Assembly (NCBI GenBank): GCA_947258625.1
Contig: CAMYJN010000030.1
Location: 1 to 10,733 of the forward strand
DNA length: 10,733 nucleotides
Direction: 5' to 3'
DNA from: an uncultured Polyangiaceae bacterium
GTDB taxonomy: Bacteria; Myxococcota_A; Polyangia; Polyangiales; Houyiibacteriaceae
Under the pieces are notes generated by a model. The model worked only from the letters and a program-made list of their open reading frames with translations, was not told the origin of the DNA and ran no database searches. Numbering within the stretch: the stretch's first letter is position 1; every line of letters starts with the position of its first letter. A program made the position numbers and the translations under genes. Shown one piece after another: positions 6,299-10,733 of this stretch.

Positions 6299-7496
6299 CG
6301 AGGTCGTTGGACGCGCAGTCCGAACGGCCATTCGGAATCCAGGGCGGACGGTGCTCACGATGTTAGGACTCGCGATTGGAGTAGGCGCGTTCCTTGCCAT
6401 GGTGAGCTTCGGAACCGGCGCGCGCAGCTCGGTGATGGAGCAGTTCGAGATCCTGGGGACGCGTGTCGTGTACATCTGGACTAACATGAACCGCCGCGAT
6501 TTCGGAGGAACTGCGAGGCCGCTGACCGATGCCGACGTCGACGCGCTCCTACGTGACTCGATGACCATCGAGCGAGTTGCCCCTCGGATCACGGAAGTTC
6601 AAAATCTCAAGTCCGCCGATCGAACCTACCCCACCAAGGTGACCGGTACGTCGCCCGACTTCGTCCGCATTCGCGAATGGCCCATGTTGATGGGGGGCAT
6701 GTTCGACGAGACCGACGTCCGGCAGCGCGCCAAGGTCGCCGTCATCGGCACCACAGTTGCCCGCGAGCTCTTCGGGCGCCTGGACCCTGTGGGGCAGACG
6801 ATCACCATCGGCGCCAATCTGCCCTGCCGAATCATCGGCGTGCTGATTTCCAAAGGCCAGCAGACGACTGGCGAAGACATGGACGAGATCGTCTTGATCC
6901 CGGCGAGCACCTACGAAGCGTTTCTAGGGACGCCGATTGGCTACCACGAGCTCATGGTTCAGGTTCGGGACCTGAGCCTCCTCGAGACGGCGATGGTGGA
7001 GGCCGTTCCGATCATGCGCCGCTCGCACCGGCTGGCCGAGATCGAGCAAGACGACTTCCGGATGGCAAGCCCCGCACAAGCCGCGCAGCTCGCGCGCTTT
7101 GTATCCAACATCTTGACGGGTTTGCTGGTGGGAATCGCGGCTGTGTCGCTACTCGTCGGAGGAATCGGCGTCATGAACATCCAACTGGTTTCGGTCGCCG
7201 AACGTACCCAGGAAATCGGCATTCGATCGGCGATCGGTGCTTCGCCGAGGCAGATCTTGATGCAGTTCCTCGCCGAAGCCGTGGTCTTGTCATTTACGGG
7301 TTCGCTGGCGGGCGTGGCGCTCGGTTGGATTGCGTCGACCCTGGTCGCGCGAGCGATGGCCTGGTCGGGCAATTTGTCGCTGTTGACGATGGCGGGTGCA
7401 GCTCTTTTCGGAACCAGTGTCGGCGTGGCCTTCGGGTATCTCCCGGCCCGACGTGCGGCGCAGCTCGAGCCAATCGAAGCGCTGCGCCATGAATGA
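6282..7496 (+). CDS. ABC transporter permease, MacB/FtsX type
   Basis: 404 residues with the four-helix MacB topology: TM1 at about 23-44, a large periplasmic (MacB_PCD) domain at about 45-270, and TM2 276-298, TM3 328-354 and TM4 364-388 in the FtsX domain. The conserved cytoplasmic coupling segment Glu-Arg-Thr-Gln-Glu-Ile-Gly-Ile-Arg is at 307-315, and the usual family end Pro-Ala-Arg-Arg-Ala-x-x-Leu-x-Pro-Ile-Glu-Ala-Leu-Arg closes the protein. Such type VII ABC permeases do not carry substrate through the membrane; they use ATP hydrolysis to drive shape changes in the periplasm (mechanotransmission), expelling peptides, lipids, toxins or drugs through the adaptor and TolC. The start lies 17 bases inside the ATPase gene and has AGGAGG at 6271-6276 with 5-base spacing. 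Two subunits are expected per transporter. Confidence 0.93.
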   Translation: MPRTRSEVVGRAVRTAIRNPGRTVLTMLGLAIGVGAFLAMVSFGTGARSSVMEQFEILGTRVVYIWTNMNRRDFGGTARPLTDADVDALLRDSMTIERVAPRITEVQNLKSADRTYPTKVTGTSPDFVRIREWPMLMGGMFDETDVRQRAKVAVIGTTVARELFGRLDPVGQTITIGANLPCRIIGVLISKGQQTTGEDMDEIVLIPASTYEAFLGTPIGYHELMVQVRDLSLLETAMVEAVPIMRRSHRLAEIEQDDFRMASPAQAAQLARFVSNILTGLLVGIAAVSLLVGGIGVMNIQLVSVAERTQEIGIRSAIGASPRQILMQFLAEAVVLSFTGSLAGVALGWIASTLVARAMAWSGNLSLLTMAGAALFGTSVGVAFGYLPARRAAQLEPIEALRHE

Positions 7497-8812
7497 GGTG
7501 GAACATGAATATGGTCTGCAATTGGAAGGGTCGAGGAGCGATCGTGGTGGTCACGCTCGCCGCGATGTTTGCCCCGGTTGGCGCATCGGCTGAAGTCGTC
7601 ACGCTGCAGAAGCTCGAAACACTCTCGCTCCAGAACCAGGCGCACTGGGAGGTGGTGGAAGCAAACACCGTGCAGGCGGGTGCGGATGTCGACGCCGCTC
7701 GCGCAGCAAGGATGCCGACGTTTTGGATGAACATCTCGGGCGTGGTAGCTCCGGGTTCCGACATCGAGCGCATCCGAACTGTCGACGGGCGAGAGGTCAA
7801 CGTTCGGGCGTCTCCGACCGTCACGGAGAGCACCGCGTTTCGCCCCAACATTCGCTACGAGGGGACGATCGACATGCGCGCACCACTGTATGACGGACAG
7901 ACCCGCGCGGCGATCAAGGCTGCGGAAGCATTTCGGGCTGCGGCGGAGGCAAGCTCCAGCGCATCCCGAGAAACTGTGCTCAGCATGGTGCGCGCGGCCT
8001 ATCTCGATTGGATGGCGACCCACTTGACCCACGAGCTGGCGCTAGGATCGGCCGGGGATGCCAAGGCCCAGCGGCAACGCATCGAGGAACGGGTCGCAGA
8101 CGGTGACCGCGCGAGGTCCGAGCTCGACAGCGCACGCTATGAGGAGCTCCAGGCCGAGCTCGTCGCCGCGGATGCGCAGGCGAGAGCCGTCGCCGCCAAG
8201 CGGCTCTTGGAATCTGCGGTCGGTAGTGAGCTCTCCGAGGGTGCAGAGCCGGACACTTCACTCCTAGGGATCGACTTCCACGTGCCCAACGTGGATTCAG
8301 GTCGGGAGGTGGAAGCGTTCGAGCGGCAGCGCGATGCCGCCCATCATGAAGCACGAATGCATCGCAAGGGTCGACTGCCAGTGCTCGCGGTAGTCGGCCA
8401 AACCGGCCTCGCCGGCGTCAACGAGCGCGCGTTCCCGATGTACCGCCTGGGTCTCAATCTTGCGGTTCCGCTCTGGGATGGGGGAAGGGCGGTCGCCCTG
8501 GCACGCGCCGCGGACGCGCACGCTAGCGAGCTCGGTGCGCGCGCCCGCGAAGCTCGGCTGGGCCACGAGGAAGCGCGGCAGCGGGCACTGCTCGATCGAG
8601 AGCACGCCGAGGGCCAGCTCGCTCTTGCCAAACGCTTGGTTTCGGTTTCACAAATGCGCGTGCAACAAGCGCAGACCAGTTTCGAGCTGGGTGCAAGCGA
8701 TGTTGATGCGGTTGCGGATGCGCGCGTTGCGCTCCGCGATGCGCAGTCCCAGCGCGTTCAGATCCAAGTTGCCCGCACCGACGCCATCCTTCGGCTTAGC
8801 AGCGAACGCTGA
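7493..8812 (+). CDS. TolC-family outer-membrane efflux channel
   Basis: 439 residues with a signal peptide (hydrophobic about 15-29, cleavage likely after Ala-Ser-Ala33). The TolC internal duplication is visible: a strand/turn motif Ala-Pro-Leu-Tyr-Asp-Gly at 130-135 followed by a long Ala-rich helix is repeated as Val-Pro-Leu-Trp-Asp-Gly at 325-330. The matching proline-containing starts of the barrel strands are Ala-Arg-Met-Pro (72-75) and Gly-Arg-Leu-Pro (293-296). Long helices at about 137-245 and 330-437 would form the periplasmic tunnel; a trimer is expected. Residues about 86-118 look like a longer extracellular loop. As last gene of the operon it supplies a dedicated exit duct for the adaptor and permease. 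Start: ATG 7493 overlaps the permease stop (ATGA); ATG 7505, with GAGG at 7495-7498, is an equally reasonable start and gives the same mature protein. Confidence 0.9.
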   Translation: MRWNMNMVCNWKGRGAIVVVTLAAMFAPVGASAEVVTLQKLETLSLQNQAHWEVVEANTVQAGADVDAARAARMPTFWMNISGVVAPGSDIERIRTVDGREVNVRASPTVTESTAFRPNIRYEGTIDMRAPLYDGQTRAAIKAAEAFRAAAEASSSASRETVLSMVRAAYLDWMATHLTHELALGSAGDAKAQRQRIEERVADGDRARSELDSARYEELQAELVAADAQARAVAAKRLLESAVGSELSEGAEPDTSLLGIDFHVPNVDSGREVEAFERQRDAAHHEARMHRKGRLPVLAVVGQTGLAGVNERAFPMYRLGLNLAVPLWDGGRAVALARAADAHASELGARAREARLGHEEARQRALLDREHAEGQLALAKRLVSVSQMRVQQAQTSFELGASDVDAVADARVALRDAQSQRVQIQVARTDAILRLSSER

Positions 8813-8813
8813 G

Positions 8814-10733
8814 CTAGAAACGAAAGACGTAGTCTACCCAGAGCCAATGCTCCGGGTTCGGCACGCGCGAAAGCGTCGACTCGCGCTCATCGAGAAATAC
8901 GCGCAAGTCGTAGCGCAACCGCATGACATCGCGATCGCGCAAGGTCAGTGCGACATCCAGATAGGACCAGAGCGACTGGGGTAGGCGGTGGTTGTCCCAG
9001 ACGTCTTCGAAGTCATAGCGTAATCGGCATCGGACGCGGAGCCTGTCGACGGGTCGCGCGGTGACGTTGAAGATCGCACTCAAGTCTTGCTGAAGCCGAT
9101 CGCCTCCGAGTTTACCAGACCAGCGGTACCGAGCTTGGCCCGAGAGGCTGACGCGCCTCACTGGTGCGTAGGTGAGCTGAGTCGCGACGACAAACCGCTG
9201 CGCAGAGCCGTTTCGGTACTCACCCCAGGTCGCCCAGGTCCACCTCGACGTGATGCGCCAGTCGGTGCGCGTGAAGAGGAGCGCGTTGAGCACACCGGTG
9301 GAGAGCTCGCGCCATCCATCCAGCAGCGTGCGGAGCACGACCTGCCGTCGAAGCTGGGCAGTTGCACGAAACCGAGCTCCTGCTTCATCTCTTGCGCGCA
9401 ACCCGTCGAGCTCATCGGGCGCCGAGACTGGACGTGCATACGGATTCGCGTAGCGTGAGCCGTAGTAGCGCAACGACAGGTCGAGCTCGCCCTTGGGCAG
9501 TGTGGTCACGCCCCGAACGAGCGCAGCGTACCCGCCTCCACCTTCCCGCTGTGAATCGAAGCTGCGCGCGACCTCCGCAAAGAAGTCTTGTTGACCAAAG
9601 CCGAACGCCGCGTCCAGTCCAATCGCCCCGAATGGCCCGCCGAACGGCTTCCGCGAGAATTCCTGGAACCCGAGATCGGCGCCCTCGACGAGCCATCTGG
9701 GCACCGAGCCGTAACCGGTGATGCCCAGATGGGCCCGGTCGTTCCAGAAGTAGCTCGCGTTCGCTCCTGCGAGCCCCTCGGCGTACATCGCCGGCAGGGT
9801 TGCGAGCCTCGCCGTGCTCGCAGGCGACCTTCGGTCCCGACCCCGCACGAAGACCGGTGGCGCAAGGCATCCCGGGTCTTGGTCCCGGTGCGGATTTTCG
9901 CAGGCCGCCGCATCGACGAGCTCGATTTGCGCAATGCGGTGCACTTGATACGAGCCCCATGCATAGGCTTGAAGCCAGCCCGGCCCGAGGCGAAGCTGCT
10001 TCAAACCTATCGCGACACCTGCCAGGCGGTTCGTCCACTTGTAATCGGGGGTGACTCTGACTTCTGAGCCGTTGGAACACGGTGATTCGGGAAGCTCCCC
10101 GGGGGCACGGTTGCAGCGGAGACTGAGGTCACTGCCAGCGCGCAGCTCGTAGTCGCCAAACGAGCCGTTCGGTGTGACCTGGTCCGTGACATCAAACGTC
10201 AGACGTTGCCCGAAGCCGATACGATAGGTACCCGCCACGAGCTCCCATTGCTCATCGTCCCATTCGACGTAGAGCTTGGGCACCTCGAATCGCACGCCCT
10301 CGGGCTCCGCGCTGAGCGCGTTTCGATTCGAATCCCAGCGGACGCGACGCAGACCGTTTCGAGTTAAGGCAGCCGCGACGCCCGTGTCTAGGTTGCCGAG
10401 GGTCCGCACGCGCGCCTGCAAAGCGAAAGCCGGCGGCAATCGATCGTGCCGTCCGGTCCAACGCGCCCGGAGACGAAGAAATGCATTGGTTTGTGACCTT
10501 GTCGCACTTGGATCGCCGACGATGATGAATGCATGAATCGAGCGCGCCAGGTTGGGCGCAAGTGCATCGGCGCCGATCAACTCATCTAGGCTGTGAATCG
10601 ATCCCACCGCGTTGCGGTAGGCAAGGATTCGATCGACCTGCGCATAGTCGAGGTTCGGTAGCAAATACAGATCTTGTCGAGAGGCCCGATTTAGGTCTAC
10701 GCGCGTTTGATGAAGGAGCAGAAGCGCGTCGAA
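8814..10733 (-). CDS. Helix-hairpin-helix plus outer-membrane beta-barrel protein (5' truncated)
   Basis: The frame is open from the right edge to the stop TAG at 8816-8814, giving 639 residues; the start lies outside the window. A TTG at 10664 could be mistaken for the start, but the reading frame and the domain continue upstream of it. Residues 12-40 (Val-Asp-Leu-Asn-Arg-Ala-Ser, Leu-Pro-Asn-Leu, Ile-Leu-Ala-Tyr-Arg) match the ComEA-type helix-hairpin-helix pattern; in that pattern the second hairpin often follows Asn-x-Ala-Ser. A short second helical segment extends to about 73. From about 85 to the end the chain is alternating polar/aromatic strands with Asn/Asp/Gly turns, and it finishes in Trp-Val-Asp-Tyr-Val-Phe-Arg-Phe, the terminal aromatic signal used for BAM-dependent barrel insertion. 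A Gly-Phe-Gly-Gln segment sits near 172-176. Two Cys pairs lie at 207/219 and 278/289. I infer a periplasmic N-terminal domain attached to an outer-membrane barrel. Function is unknown; the HhH fold suggests DNA binding but does not prove it. Confidence 0.8.
   Translation of the reverse strand, partial: FDALLLLHQTRVDLNRASRQDLYLLPNLDYAQVDRILAYRNAVGSIHSLDELIGADALAPNLARSIHAFIIVGDPSATRSQTNAFLRLRARWTGRHDRLPPAFALQARVRTLGNLDTGVAAALTRNGLRRVRWDSNRNALSAEPEGVRFEVPKLYVEWDDEQWELVAGTYRIGFGQRLTFDVTDQVTPNGSFGDYELRAGSDLSLRCNRAPGELPESPCSNGSEVRVTPDYKWTNRLAGVAIGLKQLRLGPGWLQAYAWGSYQVHRIAQIELVDAAACENPHRDQDPGCLAPPVFVRGRDRRSPASTARLATLPAMYAEGLAGANASYFWNDRAHLGITGYGSVPRWLVEGADLGFQEFSRKPFGGPFGAIGLDAAFGFGQQDFFAEVARSFDSQREGGGGYAALVRGVTTLPKGELDLSLRYYGSRYANPYARPVSAPDELDGLRARDEAGARFRATAQLRRQVVLRTLLDGWRELSTGVLNALLFTRTDWRITSRWTWATWGEYRNGSAQRFVVATQLTYAPVRRVSLSGQARYRWSGKLGGDRLQQDLSAIFNVTARPVDRLRVRCRLRYDFEDVWDNHRLPQSLWSYLDVALTLRDRDVMRLRYDLRVFLDERESTLSRVPNPEHWLWVDYVFRF

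Noticed and set aside
6959..8032. 357-codon minus-strand frame across the permease and TolC junction
   Set aside because: It spans the boundary of two well-supported genes on the other strand and has no domain signal of its own.
10662..10664. TTG at 10664 as the start of the HhH/barrel gene
   Set aside because: The frame is open to the window edge and the codons just upstream encode the conserved first part of the HhH module (Val-Asp-Leu-Asn-Arg-Ala-Ser), so the gene is truncated by the window and does not start here.

Overview
This 10.7 kb, GC-rich window comes from a Gram-negative bacterium, most likely a member of the Myxococcota or a related 'deltaproteobacterial' lineage. Three things point that way: a secreted protein ending in a glycine-rich linker, Gly-Cys, a hydrophobic helix and an Arg cluster (a MYXO-CTERM-like sorting signal); a tripartite efflux system with its own TolC-type channel; and a large predicted outer-membrane beta-barrel. 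The lineage is inferred, not proven.

Layout, left to right. (1) 1-129 (+): the last 42 codons of translation elongation factor G. (2) 175-1698 (-): a secreted right-handed parallel beta-helix protein with a C-terminal surface-anchoring signal. (3) 1807-2658 (+): a dienelactone-hydrolase-family alpha/beta hydrolase, divergent from (2), whose start is ambiguous between a lipoprotein form and a cytosolic form. (4) 2711-4297 (-): a FadD-like acyl-CoA synthetase, convergent with (3). (5) 4428-8812 (+): a tight four-gene operon encoding a membrane-fusion (HlyD/MacA-type) protein, an ABC ATPase, a MacB/FtsX-type permease and a TolC-type outer-membrane channel. All three junctions are short overlaps: 4, 17 and 4 bases. 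(6) 8814-10733 (-): a very large gene that runs off the right edge. It encodes a helix-hairpin-helix (ComEA-like) module followed by a predicted outer-membrane beta-barrel, and its stop codon lies one base beyond the stop of the TolC-type gene.

How the genes work together: group (5) is a complete MacAB-TolC-style export machine. The ATPase and the permease are separate polypeptides here, whereas in E. coli MacB they are fused; the cargo cannot be read from the sequence. Genes (2), (3) and (4) look like individually transcribed genes separated by short divergent or convergent gaps. No intergenic gap exceeds about 130 bases. The two divergent gaps (1699-1806 and 4298-4427) hold inverted repeats and weak promoter-like sequences. 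I saw no tRNA or rRNA genes, CRISPR arrays, insertion sequences or phage genes.

The least ordinary item is gene (6): a DNA-binding-type HhH fold joined to an outer-membrane barrel whose loops contain two Cys pairs. Everything else is recognisable family machinery, and I did not find convincing evidence for a wholly new multi-gene system.
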